Part shown: positions 15,914-23,886 of the stretch, piece after piece
Position numbering within the stretch: position 1 is the first letter of the stretch
Layout: each line of letters opens with the position of its first letter
DNA from: Bacteroidota bacterium
Lineage (GTDB): Bacteria > Bacteroidota > Bacteroidia > Bacteroidales > F082
NCBI GenBank assembly: GCA_023396415.1
Contig: JAEWWJ010000002.1
Span: forward strand, 1 to 31,513
DNA length: 31,513 nucleotides
Reading direction: 5' to 3'
Position numbers and translations under genes: made by a program
The notes under the pieces: model-generated
What the model was told of the DNA's origin: nothing
Databases searched by the model: none
Seen by the model: only the letters and a program-made list of their open reading frames with translations

Positions 15914-17188
15914 TTACACTTCCAACTCTTTGAAAAGGGTGGCCGTTTCGCGTTTGTAAATGCCGATGCCTGAAAGCATATTGCCCAAGACCATGGCAAA
16001 AAGGCCGGGTATAAAGCCAAGATAGAACAATTGGGGTGTCATTCGGGCGCGCATCACCGATGGCATCATCATGCTTGAGTTTTCCATCATGGAGCCAATG
16101 TCGAGGCCATGCACTTGCAGGTAGAGCGTTATGCCAAGACCAATAAAAGTGCCTAGCAGCGAGCCGATAATGCCAATTAATGTGGCCTCAACAACCATGC
16201 TGCGGTAAATATGGCCTTTTGATTCGCCCAAAGCCAGCCGAATGCCATATTCCTGATAACGACGCAAACCGCCCAGCAATCCGGTGTTCCAAAGCACCAA
16301 CGACATGGCTATTACAAACACCAATACAAACAAAGCCGAAAATGAATCTACATAATCGAGGTAGCTCGCAAGGTTGTTTTGGCCGCGAAGGGGGATCATC
16401 ACAGGCGCATATTCGTCATCATCGGCAGCGTAGCTGGCATTAAACTGTTCGCTGATGGCGATGGCTTTTTCATCCACATAAACGCCTTCGTTGAAAAATC
16501 CCAGCAGCTCGCCGGCACCATCTTCCATATCGAGCATTTTTTGTGCATCGGAAAGATCAATTATAATTGCTCCTTTATCGAGTGCGGCGGCACCAAATTT
16601 CACTGTCCCGCTGATGGTGTATGTCATAAACGACATGCTGCCGTTCATTGTTGAGCCAACATAGGTCACTTTGTCGCCCACGCCAATTTTTAGCTTTTCG
16701 GCAAAGTCGTTTCCAATCAGGGCTTCACCTGATATTTCGGGGATACGTCCGCTTTTGAGTGCTTTGGCAATGTTGAGGCGGTCAACTTCGCCACTGTTTT
16801 TGTTGAACAACTCCAAAGCCATTCCGGAAGCCGGTCCTTGACCTTGTGTTTCACCTTTGGCATCGGGCACATCCAACAAACCACCGAAACGGATGCGCTT
16901 TACCCATTGCACATCTTTAAAATCATCGCGAAGCGATTGAAACAGCTCGTCCACGCCCAGCAAGGCCAAATCGTTGGGCAGTTGGTCTTTGTCTTTAGCA
17001 TAAGCACGACTCATCACCTTTACATGGCCGGTTTCAAAACGGGCGTTTTGGTCAATCATGTCGCTCATTACACCTTTCATAAAGCCACTTAAAACGAGGG
17101 TGAGTGTTACCCCAATGGTGATGATGATAATGGGCAACAAGCTACGGTTTTTATCCCTTAGGATACCGTGAAGTAAGAATTTTATCAT
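15914..17188 (-). CDS. FtsX/LolE-like ABC transporter permease (third permease)
   Basis: This 424-residue protein has an N-terminal membrane helix (LLPIIIITIGVTLTLVLSGF), a large periplasmic MacB-PCD-like region (GHVKVMSRAYAKD, EALIGNDFAEKLKIGVGDKV) and three C-terminal helices (ALFVLVFVIAMSLVLWNTGL; VEATLIGIIGSLLGTFIGLG; LFYLGFIPGLFAMVLGNMLS), the layout of LolC/LolE permeases. The cytoplasmic coupling segment GLRRYQEYGIRLALGESKGH is typical. It differs clearly from the two upstream 385-residue permeases, so the complex may be a heteromer. Its ATG overlaps the TGA of the preceding permease (ATGA). One ATPase serves all three permease genes. Confidence 0.92.
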   Translation of the reverse strand: MIKFLLHGILRDKNRSLLPIIIITIGVTLTLVLSGFMKGVMSDMIDQNARFETGHVKVMSRAYAKDKDQLPNDLALLGVDELFQSLRDDFKDVQWVKRIRFGGLLDVPDAKGETQGQGPASGMALELFNKNSGEVDRLNIAKALKSGRIPEISGEALIGNDFAEKLKIGVGDKVTYVGSTMNGSMSFMTYTISGTVKFGAAALDKGAIIIDLSDAQKMLDMEDGAGELLGFFNEGVYVDEKAIAISEQFNASYAADDDEYAPVMIPLRGQNNLASYLDYVDSFSALFVLVFVIAMSLVLWNTGLLGGLRRYQEYGIRLALGESKGHIYRSMVVEATLIGIIGSLLGTFIGLGITLYLQVHGLDIGSMMENSSMMMPSVMRARMTPQLFYLGFIPGLFAMVLGNMLSGIGIYKRETATLFKELEV

Positions 17189-18342
17189 AACATTTTTCCT
17201 TTCAATGCGTCAACAGGATTCATTTTGGCAATTTTTCGGGCAGGCAAGTAACTTACTAAAGTAGTAGTAGTTAGCAGCAGTATGATGGTTCCTACAATCA
17301 AATAGATGCTAAAAACCGGAAAAATTCTGCTGGCAATGGCAATACCGATTTCGTCCACTCCATCAAACAAACCGATGCCCTTTTTGGCGGTGTAAATAAA
17401 CAAAGGAAGGCCCAACAATCCGCCACCTATCATGGCAAAAAGGCTGTACATACTGCCTTCAACAGTGAAAATTCCTGCCACTTGTTTGCGGGTCATGCCT
17501 AAGGAGATGTAAGTGCCGATTTCTTTTTGGCGACGAAAGATAGAAAGCACTTGGGTGTCGAAAACAGCAAGAAGTGCAATGCCCAGCAAAACCAAATAAA
17601 TGATGATAGAACCACCACGTTCCATTGCTACAGCCGCCTTTAAGTCGGACAAGAGATCATCGAGGTTTTTGAAAACCCACCGTTTGCTTTCGATGGGCTG
17701 AAATCCCGATTGGGTAATTAAATAAGAGGCTTCGTTGCTAAGACCGGTCATGGATTGTAATTTGTCAATCGGTAACCAGATTTGTCCGTTGTCAACACTG
17801 GTGACGTTGGTATTGAAAACACCTTCAACTGTAATTTCAGCAGCGTCAAAAGTGCCATTTTTATCGCGCCAGCGCAGCAAAACTTGATCGCCTTTGCGCA
17901 AATTGGCTGAAGAGGCAAAGCGTTTTCCTATTATTGCAGGAATCTCGGCATTTGATTGGCTGAGGTACTTTGTTGGTAATTTGAGTGGATTGTTACTTGT
18001 TTCAATCCCTTTAACCACAACCGGCATTGTTCTGCCATCGGGATACAAGGTGGCTTGCCGCACAAGAACCGGAATGAAATGCTGTTGCGGGTTTGGTGGA
18101 ATTACTCCATGTCCGTCTTGAAAACTAAAAGGATTCTGAGGGTCGAATTTTTCATTTTGAAAAATCCCTTGACCTAATTCCCATGCTATGGCCTCCTCTT
18201 CGGCTTGGTTGTACCAACCATTGATAAAGCCATTGTAAAAAATGATCAAAACAAAGGTGAAGGCCAGCACAATGGTGTTTAGCCAAGTGCGCAGTCCGGC
18301 TTTTAATAGATTTTTTATAGCGAGATGAAAGGCAATTTTCAT
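17185..18342 (-). CDS. FtsX-like ABC transporter permease (tandem paralogue 2)
   Basis: This 385-residue protein is the same length as, and clearly similar throughout to, the protein of 18339-19496. Helix 1 is TIVLAFTFVLIIFYNGFING; a periplasmic domain follows (IPVLVRQATLYPDGRTMPVV, IPAIIGKRFASSANLRKGD); three C-terminal helices surround the coupling motif IFRRQKEIGTYISLGMTRKQ. The end PARKIAKMNPVDALKGK is the conserved FtsX tail. It is joined to its neighbours by ATGA overlaps on both sides. The last 54 nt of shared tail are identical in DNA to the paralogue, far closer than the rest, suggesting gene conversion or strong constraint. Confidence 0.93.
   Translation of the reverse strand: MKIAFHLAIKNLLKAGLRTWLNTIVLAFTFVLIIFYNGFINGWYNQAEEEAIAWELGQGIFQNEKFDPQNPFSFQDGHGVIPPNPQQHFIPVLVRQATLYPDGRTMPVVVKGIETSNNPLKLPTKYLSQSNAEIPAIIGKRFASSANLRKGDQVLLRWRDKNGTFDAAEITVEGVFNTNVTSVDNGQIWLPIDKLQSMTGLSNEASYLITQSGFQPIESKRWVFKNLDDLLSDLKAAVAMERGGSIIIYLVLLGIALLAVFDTQVLSIFRRQKEIGTYISLGMTRKQVAGIFTVEGSMYSLFAMIGGGLLGLPLFIYTAKKGIGLFDGVDEIGIAIASRIFPVFSIYLIVGTIILLLTTTTLVSYLPARKIAKMNPVDALKGKML
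17194..17247 (-). repeat. 54-bp direct repeat, copy in permease 2
   Basis: Identical to 18348-18401. It encodes the conserved LPARKIAKMNPVDALKGK tail of the tandem FtsX permeases. Confidence 0.85.
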
Positions 18343-19496
18343 TGTAGTTTTCCTTTCAATGCGTCAACAGGATTCATTTTGGCAATTTTTCGGGCAGGCA
18401 AAAAACTCACCAAGGTAGCCGCCGCTACTACCAGCACCAAAGTGCCGACAATCAACCCTAATCCATAAACAGGATGGATGCGATCGGCAACAATGAGTCC
18501 CATTTCTGTTGAAGCCGCCGGCATGGCGATACCTTTCCAAGCCATGAAAAGGAGCAGTGGAATTCCCCATACGCCACCAAGGAGAGCTGCCAAAAAGCTG
18601 TACATACTGCCCTCAACGGTGAACAGCGACACCACTTGCCAGCGGGTCATTCCTAAAGCAATATAAGTGCCAATTTCGCGCTGACGTCTGAAAATGGACA
18701 GCACTTGTGTGTCGAAAATAGCCAACAAGGCAATGGTTAACAGCAGGCCGTACATGATGCTGCCGCTCACTTTTTTCATTTCGATGATGGAGGTGAGTTC
18801 CTTTAAAAGGCTTTCTCGACTTTCAAATTTCCAGCCCGAGATGTTGTGATGCACATAATTGTTATCGGCAACAAAAAGTGTGGCTTCATTGGAAAGACCG
18901 GTCATTTTTTGAAGCTGTTCAATGGAAAGCCAAATTTGGCCGCCATCAACAGTTGGAACATGGGTGTCGAAAATGCCCGCGATGGTGACGCTGGCCGCGT
19001 CGAAGGTTCCGTTTTTGTCGCGCCAGCGCACCAGCACCTCATCATTGATTTCCACGTTGAGTGCTTCGGCCATGCGTTTGCCGATGAGTACCGGAATTTC
19101 GGCTTTGCTATGGGTAAGGATTTGGGTAGGCAGCTTGAGTAGGTTTTGGTCGGCCTCAATTCCTTTGAGTTGTGCCGACATCATGCGTCCTTGAGGATAA
19201 ACCGTGGCTTGGCTGATCAAAATTGGCACCATGCCGCTTTGGGCCGGAAAGGGCGAAACGCTATGTGCATCTTGCAACGTGAAAGGGTCCATCGGGTCGT
19301 AATCAGCGTGGCGCAACTGTCCGTTGCCATATTCCCAGGCAATGCCATCGGTGCGGGCCTGTTCGTTCCAGCCGTCAATCAAGCCGTTGTAAAAAATAAT
19401 CAGCACAAAGGCAAACGATAGCACGATTACGTTCAGCCAGGTACGAAGTCCGGAACCCATCAGATTTTTATAAGCCAACTGGAATGCGAGTTTCAT
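18339..19496 (-). CDS. FtsX-like ABC transporter permease (tandem paralogue 1)
   Basis: This 385-residue protein is an inner-membrane permease with helix 1 (VIVLSFAFVLIIFYNGLIDG), a periplasmic domain (GMVPILISQATVYPQGRMMS, IPVLIGKRMAEALNVEINDE, LLVRWRDKNGTFDAA-like strand shared with the paralogue) and three C-terminal helices around IFRRQREIGTYIALGMTRWQ, ending FLPARKIAKMNPVDALKGKL. It is LolC/E or MacB-permease-like. It begins inside the stop of the ATPase gene (ATGA overlap), the usual ATPase-permease coupling. Together with the LolA-like protein and outer-membrane barrel it suggests envelope traffic of a lipid or lipoprotein; substrate not visible. Confidence 0.93.
   Translation of the reverse strand: MKLAFQLAYKNLMGSGLRTWLNVIVLSFAFVLIIFYNGLIDGWNEQARTDGIAWEYGNGQLRHADYDPMDPFTLQDAHSVSPFPAQSGMVPILISQATVYPQGRMMSAQLKGIEADQNLLKLPTQILTHSKAEIPVLIGKRMAEALNVEINDEVLVRWRDKNGTFDAASVTIAGIFDTHVPTVDGGQIWLSIEQLQKMTGLSNEATLFVADNNYVHHNISGWKFESRESLLKELTSIIEMKKVSGSIMYGLLLTIALLAIFDTQVLSIFRRQREIGTYIALGMTRWQVVSLFTVEGSMYSFLAALLGGVWGIPLLLFMAWKGIAMPAASTEMGLIVADRIHPVYGLGLIVGTLVLVVAAATLVSFLPARKIAKMNPVDALKGKLQ
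18348..18401 (-). repeat. 54-bp direct repeat, copy in permease 1
   Basis: Identical over 54 bases to 17194-17247, while neighbouring bases of the two genes differ. Confidence 0.85.
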
Positions 19497-20206
19497 TGTT
19501 TTGTGGTGTTAGGGCGAATGATCTCATCTTGAACAATTTGGCCATCGTCTAAATGCACCAAACGATCGAGGTAGCTCATCACTTTTTCATCGTGGGTCGA
19601 AAACAAAAAAGTCGTTTGCAGCTCGCGGTTGAGGTCTTTCATGGTTTTCATGATGGCATGTGCATTTTTGGCATCGAGGTTGGCGGTGGGTTCATCGGCC
19701 AAAACCAAAACGGGTTTTTTCACCATGGCGCGGGCAATGGCTACCCTTTGGCCCTCGCCGCCGGAGAGTTTGGAGGGTTTTTTCTGCGCCATATCTTGAA
19801 GTCCGACCCATTCCAAAGCTTCCATCACCCTTTTCTTGCGTTCAGCGGCACCTATTTTTTGTAAGATCAAGGCAAACTCAACATTTTCAAAAACGGTATA
19901 AACAGGTAAGAGGTTATAAACCTGAAAGATAAAGCCGATATAAAGGTTTCTGAGTTGGGCTGATTCTTTGTGCGAGAGATCGGAAATAGGTTTTCCCAGC
20001 ACATTGGCTTGTCCTTCGGTGGGGCTGTCGAGTGAGCCGATAATGTTAAGTAGGGTGGTTTTTCCTGATCCACTGGGCCCAACAATTCCTGCAAACTCGC
20101 CTTTTTTAAATTCGAGATTGAGGTTTTTTAAGGCTGTGAACTCGCCATTGCCAACTGGAAAGCGTTTGGTGAGGTTTTCGATGATAATAATTTTGTCGTT
20201 ACCCAT
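19493..20206 (-). CDS. ABC transporter ATP-binding protein, LolD/MacB-like
   Basis: This 237-residue protein is a complete nucleotide-binding subunit: Walker A GPSGSGKTT at 43-51, Q-loop Gln95 in GFIFQVYNLLP, signature LSGGEGQRVAIARA at 147-160, Walker B VLVLADE at 166-172 and H-loop His205 in FSTHD. The fifth signature residue is Glu (LSGGE) rather than the usual Gln. It powers the FtsX-like permeases encoded directly downstream, starting with an ATGA overlap. It begins 10 nt after the stop of the barrel gene, in the TetR-led operon. Confidence 0.95.
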   Translation of the reverse strand: MGNDKIIIIENLTKRFPVGNGEFTALKNLNLEFKKGEFAGIVGPSGSGKTTLLNIIGSLDSPTEGQANVLGKPISDLSHKESAQLRNLYIGFIFQVYNLLPVYTVFENVEFALILQKIGAAERKKRVMEALEWVGLQDMAQKKPSKLSGGEGQRVAIARAMVKKPVLVLADEPTANLDAKNAHAIMKTMKDLNRELQTTFLFSTHDEKVMSYLDRLVHLDDGQIVQDEIIRPNTTKQ

Positions 20207-20216
20207 TTTTCTTTTT

Positions 20217-21356
20217 TTAATGGTTAAATACTAACATAAGACGGATTCCGGGACCGGAAAAAGTGTTGACCAACTCATTTTCTTGAATCCCTTGCAGTGT
20301 TTTAGGGTTGTAGTACAACATGATATACCCTGTCGTTTTTTTAAATTGATGTTCGTAGTTGAGAAAGAATGAGAAGTCGTCGGTGGCCCAACTGCGATAC
20401 AAAACAACGCTCACATTGGAGAAAAGCGTGAGCGGATAGGAGAGAGTGGCGGCGGTGAGATGGGTGGTGCTTTTAAATCCAAAGGCTTGCTTGTCGTTGG
20501 TCATCAGCAAATGTTCGCCCAAAACATTGAGGCCGTTGCCCAAGCCAAAAGTGTAATCGAGGCCAAGGTTGACAAAACTTTGGTGGGTGAGGATACCTAA
20601 GTTTTTGGTTTTGCGCACATGGGCAGCTTCAAACCAAAGGCCTACTTTCACGTCCCATTTGCCGTCAATGCTGAAACGGTCTTCTGGAGTATTGTCGAAC
20701 CCGCCCATCGGCACCAAAGATTGTGCATCTGCTGTACGGTGGTGGTAAGAGAAAGCCAGCTCTCCTTTTGGAACCGGCATTTGAAATCGGCCACCAAACT
20801 CAGGATTGTTTTTGTTGGTTTCAAAAAATTCGTAACCTCTTGTTTTTTGGTTTCCATAAAGCACCCAAAGCCAAATATTTGCGTTGTTTAAAAAGTAATA
20901 GCGACCCAAAGCAGCATAAACGCCATGGGTTAATTTGAGTGGATCGCGGGGATCAATTTGGTTGAACCATTGCAATGGACGCAGCAATGTTGCCGAACCG
21001 AAATCAATTTTTTGCAGTCCTACTCTCAATTCCAATTGTTGGGCGGTATATCTTACCCAAAAACGATAGGGTTGAAGCTCTCCATCGGTGGAAGCAGGTT
21101 GTGCAGGGCCAAAGGCTAAATTGCCAAAAATATTGGCAGCAGCCTGAAAACTAAGGGCTTTGGTTTTAGTGAGCTGGAGGTTGTAGTTGAGTTCGGGGAT
21201 ATAACGGAGGCCAAGCAAGAGGTCTTTGTCGGCTTCAGGACTATAATTGGTAAAGCCCGACAACTGCCCATCGAAAACCAATCCCTTTTGGCCAAAACTG
21301 ATTTCGAATAACAACAAAATGAGTATCAGAAGAACAAAATGTTGTGTTCGTTTCAT
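20217..21356 (-). CDS. Outer-membrane beta-barrel protein of the ABC export operon
   Basis: This 379-residue protein has a signal peptide (MKRTQHFVLLILILLLFEIS, then FGQ) and about 16 amphipathic strands with frequent aromatic ends (YRFWVRYTAQQLELRVGLQK, FEAAHVRKTKNL, FSFFLNYEHQF, TGYIMLYYNP, GPGIRLMLVFNH). It resembles the porin-like/DUF1302-type proteins that accompany FtsX plus LolA-like systems, but I cannot assign a named family from sequence alone. Its ATG overlaps the TetR stop (ATGA) and the ATPase gene follows after 10 nt, so it is an integral part of the operon and a plausible outer-membrane component or pore. Confidence 0.8.
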   Translation of the reverse strand: MKRTQHFVLLILILLLFEISFGQKGLVFDGQLSGFTNYSPEADKDLLLGLRYIPELNYNLQLTKTKALSFQAAANIFGNLAFGPAQPASTDGELQPYRFWVRYTAQQLELRVGLQKIDFGSATLLRPLQWFNQIDPRDPLKLTHGVYAALGRYYFLNNANIWLWVLYGNQKTRGYEFFETNKNNPEFGGRFQMPVPKGELAFSYHHRTADAQSLVPMGGFDNTPEDRFSIDGKWDVKVGLWFEAAHVRKTKNLGILTHQSFVNLGLDYTFGLGNGLNVLGEHLLMTNDKQAFGFKSTTHLTAATLSYPLTLFSNVSVVLYRSWATDDFSFFLNYEHQFKKTTGYIMLYYNPKTLQGIQENELVNTFSGPGIRLMLVFNH

Positions 21357-21940
21357 TGGTTTGGCGTGTTGTTGGGCAATCCTATACCGTAAAAGAAAAA
21401 AGTCGTCAGCTCCATGATCAGGTCGTGGGTGTCGGTAAACATCGCACGTAAGTTATCGTCAAACAGTTTTTCTCCCATGTTATTCATCATATATATCAGG
21501 AAATCAATGCTCAAATCATTACGAATCCAGCCATTTTGTTGTGCTTGTGTAAAGTCGGTTTTGATGTCGTTGATTGATTTTTCCCTATATCCATTAATGA
21601 TGGCGAGCAAGTTTGCGTCTTCATTTTGATAAATATCTTTCAAAAACTCCTCACTCAAATGGGTTGAGCTTTCGTGTTTGAGGAGAATGGTGAGTCTTAT
21701 TTTTTCAGAAAACGCGATGTCCTGGTTCATGATCGCACGGTAATCGGTATAACCTTTTTCAAGAAGATTGGTGAGCACTTGAGCGGCCAATTCGTTTTTG
21801 TTGCTAAAGCTGCGGTAAAAAGTCATTTTGCTCACTTTGGCTGCTTTGCAGATTTCCTCAATGCTCACCTTTTTAATGCCAAACTTCCAAAAAAGCTGCT
21901 TCGCACTTTCCAAAATATCCTCTGTTTTACTGCTTGCCAT
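21353..21940 (-). CDS. TetR/AcrR family transcriptional regulator
   Basis: This 195-residue protein has the N-terminal TetR helix-turn-helix: ILESAKQLFWKFGIKKVSIE, then EICKAAKVSKMTFYRSFSNK (residues about 8-47). The C-terminal part is helical and variable, as expected for ligand binding and dimerisation. As first gene of the operon, overlapping the barrel gene by ATGA, it probably represses its own transcript until a ligand, perhaps a cargo of the transporter, is bound. The divergent region upstream (21941-22195) would hold its operator. Ligand unknown. Confidence 0.93.
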   Translation of the reverse strand: MASSKTEDILESAKQLFWKFGIKKVSIEEICKAAKVSKMTFYRSFSNKNELAAQVLTNLLEKGYTDYRAIMNQDIAFSEKIRLTILLKHESSTHLSEEFLKDIYQNEDANLLAIINGYREKSINDIKTDFTQAQQNGWIRNDLSIDFLIYMMNNMGEKLFDDNLRAMFTDTHDLIMELTTFFFYGIGLPNNTPNQ

Positions 21941-22195
21941 TTCAAAAAAGCTTAGATTTATGTTACTTTTATCGTGTAAAGATACGAATTATGTTTAAAA
22001 AAGTAAATTCCGTAACAATTATTTTTTACCGAATAAAATGTGTGTGATTATTCTGTCTGAGTTTCGACCTCTTGTAACAGAAAAATTTCTAAATAATTTC
22101 GTTTATTTCACCTTGAATGTTGAGGTTTTTGCTGACTGCCGACGACTGCTGCCGCGGAAAACGCAATTTTTTTTCACTATATTTGCATTGTAACT
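21941..22195. other. Divergent intergenic region between TetR operon and racemase operon
   Basis: AT-rich, no gene seen. A near-consensus minus -7 element (TATCTTTA, 21977-21984) could serve the TetR operon, and TATATTTG at 22178-22185 the plus-strand operon. A short GC-rich run of CTGCCGAC-like units at 22131-22156 stands out against its surroundings. No clear TetR operator palindrome was identified. Confidence 0.5.
22178..22185 (+). promoter_or_regulatory. Candidate -7 element for the GNAT-racemase operon
   Basis: TATATTTG matches TAnnTTTG exactly. Transcription would start about 22190, only a few bases before a small ORF at 22196. No clear -33 element. Confidence 0.45.
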
Positions 22196-22330
22196 ATGAG
22201 AAAATCTCAGCTACATATTGTCTTTCCTTCTGTTTATAGGTCATTGACAGCTTCAGATAAAAAAGCCCTTGACGACCCATTTTTGTTTCAAAGGCCTGCT
22301 TTTTTCAAACCAAATCCTAAAAAATGTTAA
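22196..22330 (+). CDS. Possible 44-residue leader peptide overlapping the GNAT start
   Basis: An ATG at 22196, just after the candidate -7 element, opens a 44-codon frame (MRKSQLHIVFPSVYRSLTAS at the start, NPKKC at the end). Its TAA overlaps the GNAT ATG by 7 nt (ATGTTAA), a layout suited to translational coupling. No family was recognised and there is no signal peptide or membrane segment. It could be chance in an untranslated leader. Confidence 0.35.
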   Translation: MRKSQLHIVFPSVYRSLTASDKKALDDPFLFQRPAFFKPNPKKC

Positions 22331-22773
22331 TATTTAAAAAACTCGAAAAAGAGTCCGACTTCAGCGACGCCTTAAGTCGTGAAAATTTTGTTGATTTCCT
22401 TTACACCCACCTCGGCCAGTTTGGCGATTCAAAGCCGGCCATCCATCAGTGCATTGATTTTGCAGTTGGTAAAAATGGAGGTTTGGGTGGATTTATGCTG
22501 GCGGCCTATCATAAAGATCAACTCGTTGGCGCACTGATTATTAACAACACCGGAATGTCGGGATATATCCCAGAACACATCTTGGTGTATGTGGCTGTGG
22601 ACGCTTCTTTCCGCGGAAAAGGATTCGGACGTGAGATTGTTGAACACGCCCTTGATCTTTGTCCGGGAAGCGTCAAACTGCATGTCGAATACGAAAATCC
22701 GGCCAAAAGGCTCTACGATAGAATCGGTTTCACCACCAAATACGCTGAAATGCGTTTTGCAAAAACAAAATAG
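22324..22773 (+). CDS. GNAT family N-acetyltransferase
   Basis: This 149-residue protein has the GNAT core: a GALIINNTG strand, the motif A strand ILVYVAVDASFRGKGFGREI with the RGKGFG acetyl-CoA loop at about residues 97-102, and a motif B region VEYENPAKRLYDRIGFTTKY. It would transfer an acetyl group to an amine. Its neighbours are two amino-acid racemases and an N-acyl-amino-acid type hydrolase, so an amino acid or D-amino acid is a reasonable substrate guess. Its TAG stop is directly followed by the ATG of the next gene in the same frame. Confidence 0.93.
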   Translation: MLIFKKLEKESDFSDALSRENFVDFLYTHLGQFGDSKPAIHQCIDFAVGKNGGLGGFMLAAYHKDQLVGALIINNTGMSGYIPEHILVYVAVDASFRGKGFGREIVEHALDLCPGSVKLHVEYENPAKRLYDRIGFTTKYAEMRFAKTK

Positions 22774-23853
22774 ATGGCTACACTCTATATTAACACCGAT
22801 AAAATTATCGAAAACATCGAGAAACTCAATGCTTTCTTAGGTGTCAAAGGAATTGAATGGACGCTGGTGACCAAGGTTCTGAACGGCTACAAGCCGGCCT
22901 TAGAAAAAATTCTGACCCACCCGGCCATGAAAGGCGTACATTCGATTGCCGATTCTCGCATCTCCAATCTCAAAGCAATCCGCGAGATCAACCCCGATAT
23001 TCCAACCATCTACATCAAGCCGCCGGCCGTAAACCAAGCGAAAAATGTGATGAAATATGCCAATGCTTCATTGAACTCTTCTTATAAAACCATAGCCGAG
23101 TTGGACAAAGAAGCCGGATTGGCCGGCAAAATCCACGGCGTGATCGTGATGATTGAAATGGGTGAACTGCGCGAGGGCATCGTCCGTGAAAATATTTTGA
23201 ACTTCTACGAAAAAATATTTCAGCTCAAAAACATCCATGTCAAAGGCATAGGAACCAATTTGGGATGTATGTATGGTGTAGAACCTACATATGACAAGCT
23301 TATCCAAGTGAGTTTATACAAGCAGCTGATCGAAAAAACCTTCAACGTCAAGCTCGAAACCATTTCAAGTGGCAGTTCCATTACCCTTCCTCTGGTTGGG
23401 ATGGGCAAGATTCCCAAGGGCGTGACCCATTTTCGCATTGGCGAAGCAGCTTTTATGGGCGTTTCGCCCTATGACAACAAAAAATTTAGAAACCTCGCCA
23501 CCAACGCTTTTACTTTTGCCGCCGAAATTGTTGAGATCGAAAAAAAAGAAGTAGTTCCTGATGGCAACATCAACGATGCTGCCATTGGCGAAACCGCCGA
23601 CTTTACTAATATCAGCTACAACGAATCTTTTAGGGCTATTGTGGATTTTGGCGAGCTGGATGCCGATTACCGAAGCTTAACGCTGAAAGACAGCAAAGTA
23701 GGATTTCTTGGCACCACCTCCGATATGACGGTGTATGATTTAGGTCAGAAAAGCCACAAATATAAGGTGGGCGACCAACTGCATTTCACACCAAGTTATA
23801 TGGCCATAGCCCGTTTGACCAATTCGCGTTACATTACAAAAACCGTGATGTAA
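22774..23853 (+). CDS. Predicted PLP-dependent amino acid racemase, ornithine racemase-like (COG3457 type)
   Basis: This 359-residue protein has an alanine-racemase-type N-terminal barrel. PLP Lys34 lies in TLVTKVLNGY; HSIADSRISNLKAIRE, IGTNLGCMYG, ETISSGSSITLPL and THFRIGEAAFMG follow in the order seen in the ornithine/alanine racemase group. The C-terminal barrel has AIVDFGELDADYRSL and VGFLGTTSDMTVYDL. It is not an ordinary Alr; a classical-type racemase is encoded three genes along. It starts right after the GNAT stop with no gap. The reaction is probably interconversion of L and D forms of an amino acid; the substrate (ornithine, lysine, other) cannot be decided. Confidence 0.85.
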   Translation: MATLYINTDKIIENIEKLNAFLGVKGIEWTLVTKVLNGYKPALEKILTHPAMKGVHSIADSRISNLKAIREINPDIPTIYIKPPAVNQAKNVMKYANASLNSSYKTIAELDKEAGLAGKIHGVIVMIEMGELREGIVRENILNFYEKIFQLKNIHVKGIGTNLGCMYGVEPTYDKLIQVSLYKQLIEKTFNVKLETISSGSSITLPLVGMGKIPKGVTHFRIGEAAFMGVSPYDNKKFRNLATNAFTFAAEIVEIEKKEVVPDGNINDAAIGETADFTNISYNESFRAIVDFGELDADYRSLTLKDSKVGFLGTTSDMTVYDLGQKSHKYKVGDQLHFTPSYMAIARLTNSRYITKTVM

Positions 23854-23886
23854 ATGACTGATATTTAACAGATCAACAAAATTTTA

